From Dehalococcoidia bacterium UBA6627 (GTDB taxonomy: Bacteria; Chloroflexota; Dehalococcoidia; UBA2979), in the NCBI GenBank assembly GCA_002455955.1, contig DKLZ01000075.1, positions 1,204-65,203 on the forward strand: DNA of 64,000 nucleotides, in the 5' to 3' direction. Positions 9,740-19,160 of the stretch are shown here, piece by piece. Numbering within the stretch: the stretch's first letter is position 1; every line of letters starts with the position of its first letter. Under the pieces are notes generated by a model. The model was not told where the DNA came from. It searched no databases and saw nothing but the letters and a program-made list of their open reading frames with translations. Position numbers and translations under genes: made by a program.

Positions 9740-10456
9740 ATGCTGTTATCAGACACTAGCACTGTGCTTTTCGATTTCGATCAGACACTGGGTAAAGCCA
9801 AATCTCATTACGGCATGTATGTCCAGGCAGCTAACGAATACAACATTTCTGTAACTGTGAATGATCTCGCTCAAACCAAACTTGACGATGCCTGGGCAAA
9901 ATGGATGACATCAATGGGCCCAGTTCACCGTGATGCATCCTACAGCGAAACTGCCTTCGCAGAGCTGCGTCGTGAAATCGCCGCCGACCGACTGCAAAAT
10001 GCAGGAGTTAAATGCGATAAGACAACTCTCGATCACATCACCAATCGTATCGTTGAGCTTGAAGGGGCCGCCGAGAACTACATGATTTACGATGACACGG
10101 TTACCGCTATCGAAGAATTGGCTCGCCGCAAGGTGCAATCATTAATTGTTTCGAACCACGTGTGGCGATTGCCGGAAATCGTTGAAGGGCTGGGCGTGTC
10201 TTCCCACTTTCGGGGTGTTATCACAAGCGCTCGCATCGGTGTACGCAAACCTCACCCAGCAATTTTTGAGGCCGCTCTCGAACTGGCAGGATCTCGGCTC
10301 GATGAGACGATTGTTGTTGGTGACTCTTACATGCACGACATCGAAGGTGCAAGATCGATCATGCTGGACTCAATCCTTATCGATCGCACGAATCGTTACC
10401 AGGAATCGGAGATCGATGTCCCCATCATTCAATTGCTAACCGATCTCGTACCGTGA
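9740..10456 (+). CDS. HAD-superfamily hydrolase
   Basis: A cytosolic phosphatase-like protein of 238 residues. Motif I is LFDFDQTLG (nucleophile and acid Asp), motif II is LIVSNHV, motif III is the lysine in VRKPHPAIFE, and motif IV is VVGDSYMHDIEGA, giving the complete HAD catalytic set. The helical cap lies between motifs I and II. The stop codon overlaps the start of the acetyltransferase gene by four bases (GTGA), so the two are probably made together. Members of this branch act on phosphoglycolate, sugar phosphates or nucleotides. The exact substrate is unknown. Confidence 0.87.
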   Translation: MLLSDTSTVLFDFDQTLGKAKSHYGMYVQAANEYNISVTVNDLAQTKLDDAWAKWMTSMGPVHRDASYSETAFAELRREIAADRLQNAGVKCDKTTLDHITNRIVELEGAAENYMIYDDTVTAIEELARRKVQSLIVSNHVWRLPEIVEGLGVSSHFRGVITSARIGVRKPHPAIFEAALELAGSRLDETIVVGDSYMHDIEGARSIMLDSILIDRTNRYQESEIDVPIIQLLTDLVP

Positions 10457-10914
10457 ATATCACCCTTGTACCGATAGAGAATAATGAATACGACGATCTG
10501 CGGAATATGCTCCTCGACTATTATAGCGAGATAGCTGATTACGAGATCGACATTGAAAACTCTGAGGATCTTCGCGATCGATCTTTTGCAGCAATGCTCA
10601 ACGACATGGAGGGACGGGAACTCATTTGGATCGAAGCCAACAGTGAACGAGCTGGCTTCATCATCGTTCGAAGCCTTGCCGATTGGCCACATGAGGAACG
10701 AATGATCGCATCAATTGCGGAATTTTTCGTCGACCCCGCTTACCGACGTAGAGGGATCGGCAGTCAGGCAGTCGAGATACTTCTCGCCAACCATCGAAAC
10801 CGCGGTACATACCTCGTCGAAGCCGACATCCTACACCTTAATGAACCTGCTAAAGCATTTTGGTACGGACTTGGATTCGAACTCCAGTTCCTGCAGACAG
10901 GACGCAAACCATAA
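10453..10914 (+). CDS. GNAT-family N-acetyltransferase
   Basis: A 153-residue acyl-CoA-dependent acetyltransferase. The acetyl-CoA-binding segment is FFVDPAYRRRGIGSQAVEIL, which holds the RRxGIG pyrophosphate loop. The C-terminal part, AKAFWYGLGFEL, is the usual GNAT strand and helix. The start is GTG inside the stop codon of the HAD gene, suggesting translational coupling. The first 60 residues are acidic and rich in Asp and Glu. The target molecule is unknown. Confidence 0.85.
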   Translation: MNITLVPIENNEYDDLRNMLLDYYSEIADYEIDIENSEDLRDRSFAAMLNDMEGRELIWIEANSERAGFIIVRSLADWPHEERMIASIAEFFVDPAYRRRGIGSQAVEILLANHRNRGTYLVEADILHLNEPAKAFWYGLGFELQFLQTGRKP

Positions 10915-11014
10915 ATTTTTACAAAATCGCTATGCACTCGTGAATGAGTCAGCGGATACTCTCATATTCGATAGGTACTACTGATACGAAAGCGCTGATC
11001 GCTAGGAGTCCAGC

Positions 11015-11569
11015 ATGCCCATCTACGCCATCGGTAACAAGATTCCCAGCATTTCACGGGATGCATTCATCGCACCTACTGCAACAATCGTTGGTGATGT
11101 TCGAGTCGAAGCAGGTGCCTCAGTCTGGTACAACGCCACTGTCCGTGGCGATACAAGTTATGCCGTGATCCGTGCTGGAGCGAACGTTCAAGATGGTGCT
11201 GCTATCCATGGACGTGCTGGTCTCCCAGCATTAATAGGTGAACAAGCGTCGCTCGCTCACAATTGCGTTGTGCATGGTGCCACGATCGGCGAACAAGCAC
11301 TGATCGCTAACGGAGCGCTCGTTCTCGATGGTGCAATCATCGGAGCACGATGCTTGATCGCTGCTGGGGCTATAGTTCTACCAGAAACCAAGATTCCCGA
11401 GGGGATGCTTGCTGTTGGCGCCCCTGCTGTCGTTAAGCGCTCGATCATAGGGAGTGCGTCCGAAGAATGGGTGACAGGGAACCCTGGACGGTACAAGCAA
11501 ATGGCTCACGACCATATGGTCGGACTACGAGAGATCACCCGCGAAGAAGCAGCAACAGGGCACCCATAA
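11015..11569 (+). CDS. Gamma-carbonic-anhydrase-like hexapeptide protein
   Basis: A 184-residue left-handed beta-helix protein built from hexapeptide repeats, as in the YrdA/PaaY/gamma-carbonic anhydrase group. The three zinc ligands of Cam-type enzymes appear conserved: His65 (AAIHG), His82 (SLAHN) and His87 (VVHGA), plus the Asn-Val-Gln-Asp turn before them. A metal site and trimer are therefore expected. Activity as a carbonic anhydrase is not proven, since relatives act on acyl-CoA. TAGGAG precedes the ATG by a good distance. The gene ends 122 bases before the amidohydrolase start. Confidence 0.88.
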   Translation: MPIYAIGNKIPSISRDAFIAPTATIVGDVRVEAGASVWYNATVRGDTSYAVIRAGANVQDGAAIHGRAGLPALIGEQASLAHNCVVHGATIGEQALIANGALVLDGAIIGARCLIAAGAIVLPETKIPEGMLAVGAPAVVKRSIIGSASEEWVTGNPGRYKQMAHDHMVGLREITREEAATGHP

Positions 11570-11691
11570 CCAAATATGTGATGGTTGGATACCCTCGAAA
11601 TCCGGCTGGAGCGCTGAATAAGCGACCACCTACGAGAACACACGACGGACGTCGGTTACGATTTCTCAAGTGTTCACTGAAAGGCTTACTT

Positions 11692-12570
11692 GTGATCTGG
11701 GACGTCCACTGCCATTTTCCTCGAGACTGGCAAAACCCCGAGAGTGTCGACCCTGTGGAAGCGCTAGAAGGTCGCGCTAACGCTCTGCGCGAGGCAGGAG
11801 TAACACGTGCCTCATTGCTCTGTGGTGGACGCTTCGGACTTGGCTACGAGGAAGCAATTGGATATTCACGGCTGCATGAAGACTTATTTGTCCCTTCAGC
11901 AGTGGTTGATCCAGAAGAGATTACGCACCGTAACATCAAAGAACTCCACGAACTTGGGTACAGGGGCCTAAAGATGATAGGCGTCCGTCGCCCGTACGAT
12001 GATTACGCTTACTTCGGTGTCTATCAGGCAGCTGAAGAATTAGACATGCCGATCTTGATGCACATGGGCGTTATCGGCGGTGGTATCGATTACTCAATTA
12101 CTCATCCGAGACGTGATCCGGAGGCCGCAAAGCGTTTGCAGGAGATGCGGAATAGCCCACGCGCGCTCGGCCGCAATGTCTCAGCGATGAGAATGCGCCC
12201 TTTCCATATGGACACGATCGCCAACAATTTCCCAGACTTGAAGTTAATCGGGGCACACATGGGTGGCACCGGAAACTACGATGAGGCCGCGTCGGTTACT
12301 CGCTGGCGCCATAACGTTTACCTCGACATGTCCGGAGGAGACACCATCGAACGGCATGCAGTCGAGCGTAATCTCATTGGTATTGAGATTGGTGTTGAGA
12401 AACTCACATGGGGATCAGACTGTAGCAACGATGAGATCGCGGACCATCTTGCCAACCTTGACCAGATTTTTGATCAAGTTGGACTTACTGAAGCCGAACG
12501 AGACCGTATCCGCTATCGCAACGCTGCAGAGATTTTCGGCGAAGCCGTGCCAATTCACTCGGCAGAGTAA
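11692..12570 (+). CDS. Amidohydrolase family 2 (TIM-barrel metal hydrolase)
   Basis: A metal-dependent hydrolase or decarboxylase of the amidohydrolase-2 family, 292 residues. The N-terminal metal motif is WDVHCHFPRDW (HxH). Further His ligands appear in PILMHMGV and LIGAHMGG, and the catalytic Asp is in TWGSDCS. A longer open frame reaches back to 11467, overlapping the previous gene. The GTG at 11692 is preferred because GAAAGG lies just upstream and the conserved barrel begins at once. The stop is five bases before the next gene. Relatives decarboxylate aromatic acids or open lactones, so the substrate stays open. Confidence 0.85.
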   Translation: MIWDVHCHFPRDWQNPESVDPVEALEGRANALREAGVTRASLLCGGRFGLGYEEAIGYSRLHEDLFVPSAVVDPEEITHRNIKELHELGYRGLKMIGVRRPYDDYAYFGVYQAAEELDMPILMHMGVIGGGIDYSITHPRRDPEAAKRLQEMRNSPRALGRNVSAMRMRPFHMDTIANNFPDLKLIGAHMGGTGNYDEAASVTRWRHNVYLDMSGGDTIERHAVERNLIGIEIGVEKLTWGSDCSNDEIADHLANLDQIFDQVGLTEAERDRIRYRNAAEIFGEAVPIHSAE

Positions 12571-12575
12571 TCGCT

Positions 12576-13676
12576 GTGCCTGAAGAGAAGCAATATCAGC
12601 CGCGCAAAGTTGAGCCGAACGAAGGCCAGACCGAGAAGTCTGATAAGGAACTCTCAACCGATAGCACAAAAGAAACTCAATCCACACGGCCACCTTCCGG
12701 AGTAACCGAGCCAACGATTATAGATAATCAATCGCACTCGACATTAAGTGAAACCACACCTGAAGCTGAAAATAATCAGGCCACGAATTTTGATCCATCC
12801 GAACGAACAATGGAGGCCGCACCGAGAGAGTCACACTCAATGAGCTGGTCAGGGTTAACTGAAATTGCATTCTCTCGTATCAAACCTGAATGCTTTGACG
12901 GATGGATTATCACAACACCGTTAATAGTCTTCGGCAGCCTGATGACTGCCATATTCTTGATGTTCGTTGCCATCGAGCCAACTCCCCGGTGGCTTTTGCT
13001 CTTTGGAGCATTAATTTCCGTGATAGGAACTGACGGAGTGATCCGGCAAAAATGGCCGAGACCATTCATCCACGGTCAGAATACAGCTGATTCGACACCA
13101 TATTTGTTTCTCCCTGCACTCGCCACGATTACTACCCCTATGCTCATCGAACACAACATACGGGGCTATCTTGTGATACCGGTCACTCTGCTCGCTGGCT
13201 GCGCGTTCACCTTCATGATTGCAGCGTTAATCAGCTCTGTACGAGTTACCGCACCGGTTTACCCACTTGCTAGGTTGATCTCTATCGCAGCTGTTTACTT
13301 GAGTGCTTTCGCTCTTTTTTCGTTTAGCTACGTGCTCGACATTGACCTCGCAGCAAGTGTAGCGGTGGTGGGAATAGTCACAGTGATGCTCGGTATCGAA
13401 GTTTATCGAGAAGGACAAATTGAACCGATTGAGACTATCCAGTTCTCAGTAGTTACTGGTTTAATTCTTGGCGAAGCACGTTGGGCTATGCACTTCATTC
13501 CAATAGACGGCTATCTCGCAGGATTAGCTCTATTGCTCATATTTTTCCTTGTAACCGGGTTATTCCACGCTCACCTAACTCGACAACTGAACAAAATCGT
13601 TGCTATGGAATACTCCGGCCTGGCGGGACTAGGCATACTACTCGTGCTAATCACAAGCCGAGTCGGATTTGGCTGA
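12576..13676 (+). CDS. Polytopic membrane protein of unknown function
   Basis: I do not recognise the family. The 366-residue protein starts with about 95 hydrophilic residues rich in Glu, Ser, Thr and Pro. It continues with roughly eight to ten hydrophobic helices (for example VFGSLMTAIFLMFVAI, AVYLSAFALFSFSYVL, LALLLIFFLVTGLF). The hydrophilic tail is probably cytoplasmic and disordered. The start is GTG five bases after the amidohydrolase stop, so it may be co-transcribed, but no functional link is evident. No transporter signature, cysteine motif or catalytic residue stands out. tRNA-Pro follows after 120 bases. Confidence 0.75.
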   Translation: MPEEKQYQPRKVEPNEGQTEKSDKELSTDSTKETQSTRPPSGVTEPTIIDNQSHSTLSETTPEAENNQATNFDPSERTMEAAPRESHSMSWSGLTEIAFSRIKPECFDGWIITTPLIVFGSLMTAIFLMFVAIEPTPRWLLLFGALISVIGTDGVIRQKWPRPFIHGQNTADSTPYLFLPALATITTPMLIEHNIRGYLVIPVTLLAGCAFTFMIAALISSVRVTAPVYPLARLISIAAVYLSAFALFSFSYVLDIDLAASVAVVGIVTVMLGIEVYREGQIEPIETIQFSVVTGLILGEARWAMHFIPIDGYLAGLALLLIFFLVTGLFHAHLTRQLNKIVAMEYSGLAGLGILLVLITSRVGFG

Positions 13677-13796
13677 TTAGTCGTATGTCTCTTAGAACCA
13701 TGCCAACAATGAAGCCCGACTTGAGCTAGGTCAACTCACGTCTCCAGTCAACACTGGTAGCTGTCTGTGAATGCTCTGATAGCATCAATTTTCATT

Positions 13797-13873
13797 CGGG
13801 GAGTGGCGCAGTCTGGTAGCGCACCTGTCTGGGGGACAGGTGGTCGTCGGTTCAAATCCGGCCTCCCCGACCA
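13797..13873 (+). tRNA. tRNA-Pro (anticodon GGG)
   Basis: A complete 77-base cloverleaf. The acceptor stem CGGGGAG pairs with CTCCCCG. The D arm contains GGCGCAG and GGTAGCGC. The anticodon stem CCTGT/ACAGG encloses the loop CTGGGGG, which reads anticodon GGG for Pro codons CCC/CCU. The T arm is GTCGG TTCAAAT CCGGC. The discriminator base is A and the CCA end is encoded. Confidence 0.96.
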
Positions 13874-14024
13874 TTTCGATCTTCGATCCGAAAAAGCAAG
13901 CTGCTACCGCACCAGAATATTGCCAGACAACTGAAAGCGCACGAAAGCACACCTAGCTAGCACACAATCTGCAGCAGTACGTCGGAGATTGAAATCATCG
14001 GCGTAGGAAATTGGACCTTACTTA

Positions 14025-14981
14025 ATGACTGACAACAAATCAGCTTTCGACTACCGACCTGAGATGAAGGCATGTGCTGAGGCGATCAATCTACGACCAC
14101 CTCTGATTATTCAGCCAGAGGATCATTGGGTTGAGCTAAATGGCATTCGGTTACATTACCTTGACTGGGGCAACTCTCATCTGCCACATCTCTTGCTATT
14201 GCACGGTGGCAGTCTGACAGCGCACACGTGGGATATGGCGGCATTATTGCTCCGAGAACGTTACCATATCGTGGCACCAGACCAACGCGGTCACGGTGAC
14301 AGCGATGCAACCCCACTACAGCAATCCAAAGTCGATAACTATGAACTAATGCTTCAGGATACTGCTGCACTGATCGAATACCTCGGATACGACACCATCT
14401 CGCTCTGTGGTATGTCGATGGGAGCATTAAATGCCATCCGCTACACTGCCCACTGTCCTCAGCGATTGTCAGCGCTGGCCATTGTTGACGTCGGTCCAAC
14501 AGTAATGCTCGAAGTCCGTATCGAGATGGAACAGTTTCGACATGAAACTGAAACCATGGTGGAGTTCGAAGACTTCGTAGAAAGAGCAATACGGTTTAAC
14601 CCTCGACGAAAGCCCGAACATCTGCGTTACAGCCTGATACATTCACTCAAACGAGTCGAGGGCGGATGGACTTGGAAGCAACAGCAGCGAAGGAGCGAAA
14701 ATCAAGTAACTGCTGAAGCTCACTGGAAGAGCGAGCGAGAAGAACGAGCTCGCTGGATGAGAGCCGATCTCGGCAAAATCAAAATACCTACCCTGCTAAT
14801 CAGAGGAGAGAAAAGTAAGATGCTCTCGCCTGAAGGAGCACAAGATGCGGTTGCACTCCTCAAAGACGGTGAATTAGCGGTAATCAAAAACGCTGGACAC
14901 TCCGTGCAGGGTGACAATCCTGCAGAGTTCTCCAAGATTTTGGACAGCTTCCTCACACGGCAGGGCATCCGAACTTCATGA
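14025..14981 (+). CDS. Alpha/beta-fold hydrolase
   Basis: A serine hydrolase of 318 residues. The oxyanion segment is LLLHGGSLTAHTW, PDQRGHGDSD follows, the nucleophile elbow is CGMSMGALN (GxSxG), and the catalytic His is in NAGHSVQGDNP. A helical lid lies around residues 165-230. Its end is 25 bases before the first CoA-transferase of the next pair, and all three genes read the same way, so it may be a thioesterase or ester hydrolase working with them. That link is inference. The ATG chosen lies before the N-terminal strand; no strong ribosome-binding site is visible. Confidence 0.87.
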   Translation: MTDNKSAFDYRPEMKACAEAINLRPPLIIQPEDHWVELNGIRLHYLDWGNSHLPHLLLLHGGSLTAHTWDMAALLLRERYHIVAPDQRGHGDSDATPLQQSKVDNYELMLQDTAALIEYLGYDTISLCGMSMGALNAIRYTAHCPQRLSALAIVDVGPTVMLEVRIEMEQFRHETETMVEFEDFVERAIRFNPRRKPEHLRYSLIHSLKRVEGGWTWKQQQRRSENQVTAEAHWKSEREERARWMRADLGKIKIPTLLIRGEKSKMLSPEGAQDAVALLKDGELAVIKNAGHSVQGDNPAEFSKILDSFLTRQGIRTS

Positions 14982-15006
14982 GAATTTCAACCAACCGCGG
15001 AGTGTT

Positions 15007-16224
15007 ATGAACAAGAAAACCCACACTTCTGGTCCATTAACTGGGGTCAACGTACTCGACCTCACCCAAGGCATTGCTGGACCGTACTGTACAAAACTTC
15101 TCGCCGGGCTCGGAGCCAATGTCATTAAGGTTGAAGCTGCACCCAATGGAGATTCCACTCGTTCCCTCGGCCCATATGTGGATGAGGACGCACACCTCGA
15201 GAAAAGCATCCCTTTCCTCTATCTCAATACCGGAAAGCGCAGCAGTACACTAGACCTCAACTCAGCCGAAGCACCCAATCTGCTACGCGATCTAGCAGCA
15301 ACCGTCGATTTACTGGTTGAAGACCTAGATCCGAAAACACGAAAGCAACTCGAAGTAAGTTATGACCATTATCGTGAGAATTGTCCTTCACTCGTTGTCG
15401 CTTCTGTCACTCATTTCGGACTCACCGGTCCCTACGCGGACTATTTGGGAGAAGAAATTGTCGACCAAGCACTAAGCGGACATATGGCAATCACCGGAGA
15501 ACCAGATCGTGAGCCACTCCGGATTGGCGGCGATCTGTCGCAGTACGTCACAGGGCAAACTGCCTTCGTTGGAGCATTAATGGCCCTCTATCACTCAATG
15601 ATCACTGGCGAAGGTCAACAAGTTGACTGTTCAGCACTCGAAGCATCAACAGACATTCTCGATGGGGAAGCCATCCTTTCGCTGACGCAACAACCACGTG
15701 TGCGGTGGGGTAACACGACTGCTGATAGTTTCCTGCGTGGGCGAGGCGGTCTATACGAAACAAATGACGGATGGATCGCACTCGGTCAAGTACCTGGCGG
15801 CTGGGATATGTTCGTCGAGATGATCGATGACGATCGACTGCGTGTTCCTGAGTTAGCTGATCGTGCTACTCGAATAGCACGGAAGGATGAAATAGAGTCA
15901 ATTGTTGAACCATGGTTGTTAGCACGATCCAAAATCGACATTCACGAGGAGTCGCAGCGCAGGCGAAATGTAAGCGGATATGTAGCGCTCCCCGAGGACA
16001 TCCTGTCCTCTAGGCATTTAGCGGAGCGTGAATACTTCGTCGATCTCGACCACCCTGTTGCCGGGAGCGCTCCTTACGCCGGTGCGCCATACCGTTTCCT
16101 CGGTCGAGATTGGTATTCCGAACGGGCTCCATTGCTTGGTGAGCATAACCGATCGATTTATGTCGACCACCTTGGTATGTCTCCAGCCATCTACCAACAA
16201 CTGCTCGACAGCAACGTGATATAG
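15007..16224 (+). CDS. CaiB/BaiF class III CoA-transferase (copy 1)
   Basis: Moves CoA between carboxylic acids, or acts as an acyl-CoA racemase. The 405-residue protein begins in typical fashion: LTGVNVLDLTQGIAGPYCTK, then ANVIKVE, with NTGKRSSTLDLNS further on. The region around the catalytic Asp of formyl-CoA transferase reads RIGGDLSQYVTG, so an Asp is present. The ATG at 15007 is used because the fold starts right after it, although the frame stays open into the upstream hydrolase gene. Only 12 bases separate it from copy 2. The two could form a heteromeric enzyme, as reported for some class III CoA-transferases, or be two independent ones. Confidence 0.9.
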   Translation: MNKKTHTSGPLTGVNVLDLTQGIAGPYCTKLLAGLGANVIKVEAAPNGDSTRSLGPYVDEDAHLEKSIPFLYLNTGKRSSTLDLNSAEAPNLLRDLAATVDLLVEDLDPKTRKQLEVSYDHYRENCPSLVVASVTHFGLTGPYADYLGEEIVDQALSGHMAITGEPDREPLRIGGDLSQYVTGQTAFVGALMALYHSMITGEGQQVDCSALEASTDILDGEAILSLTQQPRVRWGNTTADSFLRGRGGLYETNDGWIALGQVPGGWDMFVEMIDDDRLRVPELADRATRIARKDEIESIVEPWLLARSKIDIHEESQRRRNVSGYVALPEDILSSRHLAEREYFVDLDHPVAGSAPYAGAPYRFLGRDWYSERAPLLGEHNRSIYVDHLGMSPAIYQQLLDSNVI

Positions 16225-16236
16225 GAGGGTTCCGCA

Positions 16237-17508
16237 ATGCCAAGCACAATGCTGAGCGGATTGCGCGTTCTGGATTTAAGCCAGGTCCGAGCCGCACCAA
16301 AGACTGCTCGCTGGCTAGCTGACGCTGGTGCTGAAGTCATCAAGTTAGAATCACTAAAGCGGCCTGATAGAGGACAGATGAAGGTTTCGTCAGCCGCTGA
16401 TCTACCCATACCAGAGCAGAAGCAGCGAGAACATAATCGCACTGCGGGAATGGGTACGGATCAATTACACCGGGACAAGCTAGGGCTTAGCATCGATCTC
16501 ACTACTGATATCGGCAAAGAACTCTTCAAACGTCTAATCACGATCAGTGACGTCGTGCTCGAGAATTTTAGTGCTGGCGTCATGGATCGACTCAACCTTG
16601 GATATGACACTCTCTCTAAAATTCGTCCAGAGTTAATCATGATTTCGATGCCTGCATTCGGTTCGAGCGGACCCTATCGTGATCACGTTGGTTATGGCTG
16701 GGGCCTCGAACATCAGGGGGGTATCTCTGCTCGCACAGGCTACCTAGACGGGCCACCACTCCGTACGGGCACGGTGACACCAGATCCGCTCAACGGTCTC
16801 CACGGTGCGACTGCCGTCATGGCAGCGCTAGTTCATCGTGCACAGACAGGAGAAGGACAATTCATCGAACTCGCACACTGGGAATCGACATTGTCACTAA
16901 TAGGAGACTGGCTGCTCGAACAGGCCTTCAATGACGAATCAGAAGCGAGAATTGGCAACCGACATCCCATACATGCCCCACAGGGCTGCTACCGGTGTAT
17001 TGGTAATGACGAATGGGTCACCATTTCCGTGACAAACGGGAACGAATGGTCAGCCTTCTGCAAAACTATCGGGCGCCCTGATCTCGAAGCAAACGAACGT
17101 TTCACAAACGTTTCGCAACGGCGGGCCCATCACGAAGAATTAGATGCAATCATCTCAACATGGACAAGCTCACGCACAAAGACCGAAGCAATGGAGATAT
17201 TGCAACGAGCCGGCGTACCTGCCGGTGCTGTACTCAGCAATGAAGAAGCGCTAACACAATCACAATTGACCGAACGCGGATTTCTTACTGAAGTCGAACA
17301 CCCCGATGGAGTCATACATCCTTATATGAACGGTCCTTGGAAGTTTTCACGAGTGCCCCCGATGTCAGTCGAGCATCCTGCTCCCCTGTTAGGCGAACAC
17401 AATGCTTACATCCTCGGTGATCTACTGGGGCTCTCCGAAACAGAACAACGGCGACTCGAAACGAGCGGAGTCACCGCCAACTTCTCGAGCAAACCACCAA
17501 AAGAGTAG
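16237..17508 (+). CDS. CaiB/BaiF class III CoA-transferase (copy 2)
   Basis: The second CoA-transferase of the pair, 423 residues. It opens with LSGLRVLDLSQVRAAPKTAR and AEVIKLE, has ENFSAGVMDRLNLGYD, and ends with PLLGEHN as family members do. The likely catalytic Asp is in TVTPDPLNGLHG. GGAGGG lies at a good distance before the ATG. It is not a recent duplicate of copy 1, since the middle parts differ strongly and it resembles the second domain of the fused protein at 59844 more. The substrate is unknown. Transcription probably continues from copy 1. Confidence 0.9.
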   Translation: MPSTMLSGLRVLDLSQVRAAPKTARWLADAGAEVIKLESLKRPDRGQMKVSSAADLPIPEQKQREHNRTAGMGTDQLHRDKLGLSIDLTTDIGKELFKRLITISDVVLENFSAGVMDRLNLGYDTLSKIRPELIMISMPAFGSSGPYRDHVGYGWGLEHQGGISARTGYLDGPPLRTGTVTPDPLNGLHGATAVMAALVHRAQTGEGQFIELAHWESTLSLIGDWLLEQAFNDESEARIGNRHPIHAPQGCYRCIGNDEWVTISVTNGNEWSAFCKTIGRPDLEANERFTNVSQRRAHHEELDAIISTWTSSRTKTEAMEILQRAGVPAGAVLSNEEALTQSQLTERGFLTEVEHPDGVIHPYMNGPWKFSRVPPMSVEHPAPLLGEHNAYILGDLLGLSETEQRRLETSGVTANFSSKPPKE

Positions 17509-17625
17509 GTGAGACTCCGGCAAAACAGCCTTCGGACAAAAACATATCCAGATTACTGATTATGCGGTGTAGTTTTGCCTGAACTTAAAATATCTAGAGC
17601 TCACAACTTCTGCGAGGCCTATCGG

Positions 17626-17958
17626 TCACGCGAACACGACGATCGCAGTCCAAATTACACCGCCCAGTGCGAGCCCGTATATGGCAACCGCAATCTGGAG
17701 TCTAAACTGCGTCACACCGAGATCGATCATCGTATGACGTAACCGGTGTGCCGCATGCGCGAACACTAAGAACGTAATACCAAGCACAACAAAACGCCCT
17801 ATCGGATTTGTTAGCACCGTATTCAAACGATCAAAGCCAATTGCACCAGCCGGTAATAAAAATCCGGTCACGATAATCAGTGCGGGAATGACCATTGCTG
17901 CAACCATGCCACCTGCTGAGAACATCGACCAGAAAAATGGTTCATTCGATGCGCGCAT
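17626..17958 (-). CDS. frdD: Fumarate reductase / succinate dehydrogenase subunit D
   Basis: The small membrane anchor of a type-D complex II, 110 residues with three hydrophobic helices (VAAMVIPALIIVTGFLLPAG, PIGRFVVLGITFLVFAHAAH, AIYGLALGGVIWTAIVVF). FAHAAHRLRHTMIDLG matches the conserved FrdD segment near the quinone site. It is the last gene of frdABCD and follows frdC after 14 bases. In E. coli such anchors bind quinone without heme. The function here follows from its position and the strong similarity of the A and B subunits to E. coli Frd. Confidence 0.85.
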   Translation of the reverse strand: MRASNEPFFWSMFSAGGMVAAMVIPALIIVTGFLLPAGAIGFDRLNTVLTNPIGRFVVLGITFLVFAHAAHRLRHTMIDLGVTQFRLQIAVAIYGLALGGVIWTAIVVFA

Positions 17959-17972
17959 AGTTTCATCCCACC

Positions 17973-18356
17973 TTAAATCAGGAAGATACCGATGATGACA
18001 ACCGAGATACCAAACCAGGCGAGTATATGTGTCCCGATCAGAGCTTGTGGTGGGACAAATTCCTCACCACGTCGTATTCGAATCGCTCTAGGTACCGCCT
18101 GAAACCAAGTAATCGAGTGCAACAGTGCGAATGCTAACGCTATGAGATGAAACACTATTACGAACGGTGACTTTAAGAAATCCCTGTAATCCTCGTAAGC
18201 ATCCTGCCCTTCGTAAATTCTGCTCACCATGATGACCATTAGAACGACGTAAACGGCCATGAAAACTGCTGATAACTCCCGGAGCATGAACAGCCTGTAC
18301 GGCCAGCGCGCGAGATACCAGGTGCTCGAATGTTGTCTCGGGTATTGCTTCGACAT
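17973..18356 (-). CDS. frdC: Fumarate reductase / succinate dehydrogenase subunit C
   Basis: A membrane anchor of 127 residues with three hydrophobic helices. The start MSKQYPRQHSSTWYLARWPY and the segment YRLFMLRELSAVFMAVYVV are typical of FrdC, and FHLIALAFALLHSITWF carries the conserved His region. An open frame extends further upstream to 18518, but it only overlaps frdB in another phase. The ATG at 18356 gives the normal family length and lies 10 bases after frdB. It anchors the flavoprotein and iron-sulfur subunits on the cytoplasmic face of the membrane. Confidence 0.88.
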   Translation of the reverse strand: MSKQYPRQHSSTWYLARWPYRLFMLRELSAVFMAVYVVLMVIMVSRIYEGQDAYEDYRDFLKSPFVIVFHLIALAFALLHSITWFQAVPRAIRIRRGEEFVPPQALIGTHILAWFGISVVIIGIFLI

Positions 18357-18366
18357 ATCGCTGGTC

Positions 18367-19146
18367 CTAATCGCGCTTCCTGCCCAGAGGCAAGAATGAT
18401 GTATACCAGCCAACTGTGCTCTCCAGCTTTGCGGACTGGATCGCACCAGCCGGGTCGACATGCTTCGGACAAACTTCGCTGCACTCACCCACAAACGTGC
18501 AGTCCCATATGCCATCATCTGACCAAATCAGTGGATAGCGCTCTGCATTCCCCTCGTCTCGTGAGTCAGCGTTATAGCGTTGAGCAAGCGCAAGAGCAGC
18601 CGGTCCAACAAACTCCTCTTCGTGCTGGTAAACAGGACAGGCGGAGTAACAGAGCATGCAGTTAATGCACATGCTGAATTGCTTAAAATCCGCAAGTTGT
18701 CCTGGAGATTGTTTGTATTCACCTTCCGATAATGGAGTCTCTTCCTCACGGATTATCCATGGCTTGACCGCACTTAACTTCCCGATGAAGTCTTTGAGGT
18801 CGACAACTAAATCTCGTTCGACGGGGAAACCGGCGAGTGGTTCAACACGAACCGGACCAGGCAGGTAGTCACGAAGAAACGCAGCACACGTAAGCACAGG
18901 GACACCATTGACCATCATCCCGCAAGATCCGCATACACCCATACGGCAAGACCAGCGATAAGTTAGCGAGCCATCGTCCTGATCTTTTATGTGATTAAGT
19001 GCATCGAGAACAACCCAATCCGAGCGATAAGGGACCTCAAAGCGCTCGTACTGTGGCTCTTCATCGTGTTCTGGATGGTAGCGAGCTACATCGATCATAA
19101 TCGTCTCTGGCATCGTTGCTGCTGTAGTCAATGAAACCTCCGGCAT
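18367..19146 (-). CDS. frdB: Fumarate reductase / succinate dehydrogenase iron-sulfur subunit
   Basis: Carries electrons between FAD and quinone. Three cluster motifs are clear: the plant-type [2Fe-2S] set in [16 protein letters not shown] with its fourth Cys in PVLTCAAF; the [4Fe-4S] set in [13 protein letters not shown]; and the [3Fe-4S] set in [17 protein letters not shown]. The last one is nearly identical to the E. coli FrdB motif. The frame also allows a TTG at 19152 and a later ATG at 19113, and none has a good ribosome-binding site. The gap to frdA is about 14 bases. Confidence 0.94.
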   Translation of the reverse strand: MPEVSLTTAATMPETIMIDVARYHPEHDEEPQYERFEVPYRSDWVVLDALNHIKDQDDGSLTYRWSCRMGVCGSCGMMVNGVPVLTCAAFLRDYLPGPVRVEPLAGFPVERDLVVDLKDFIGKLSAVKPWIIREEETPLSEGEYKQSPGQLADFKQFSMCINCMLCYSACPVYQHEEEFVGPAALALAQRYNADSRDEGNAERYPLIWSDDGIWDCTFVGECSEVCPKHVDPAGAIQSAKLESTVGWYTSFLPLGRKRD

Positions 19147-19160
19147 ACCCAAATCTAATA

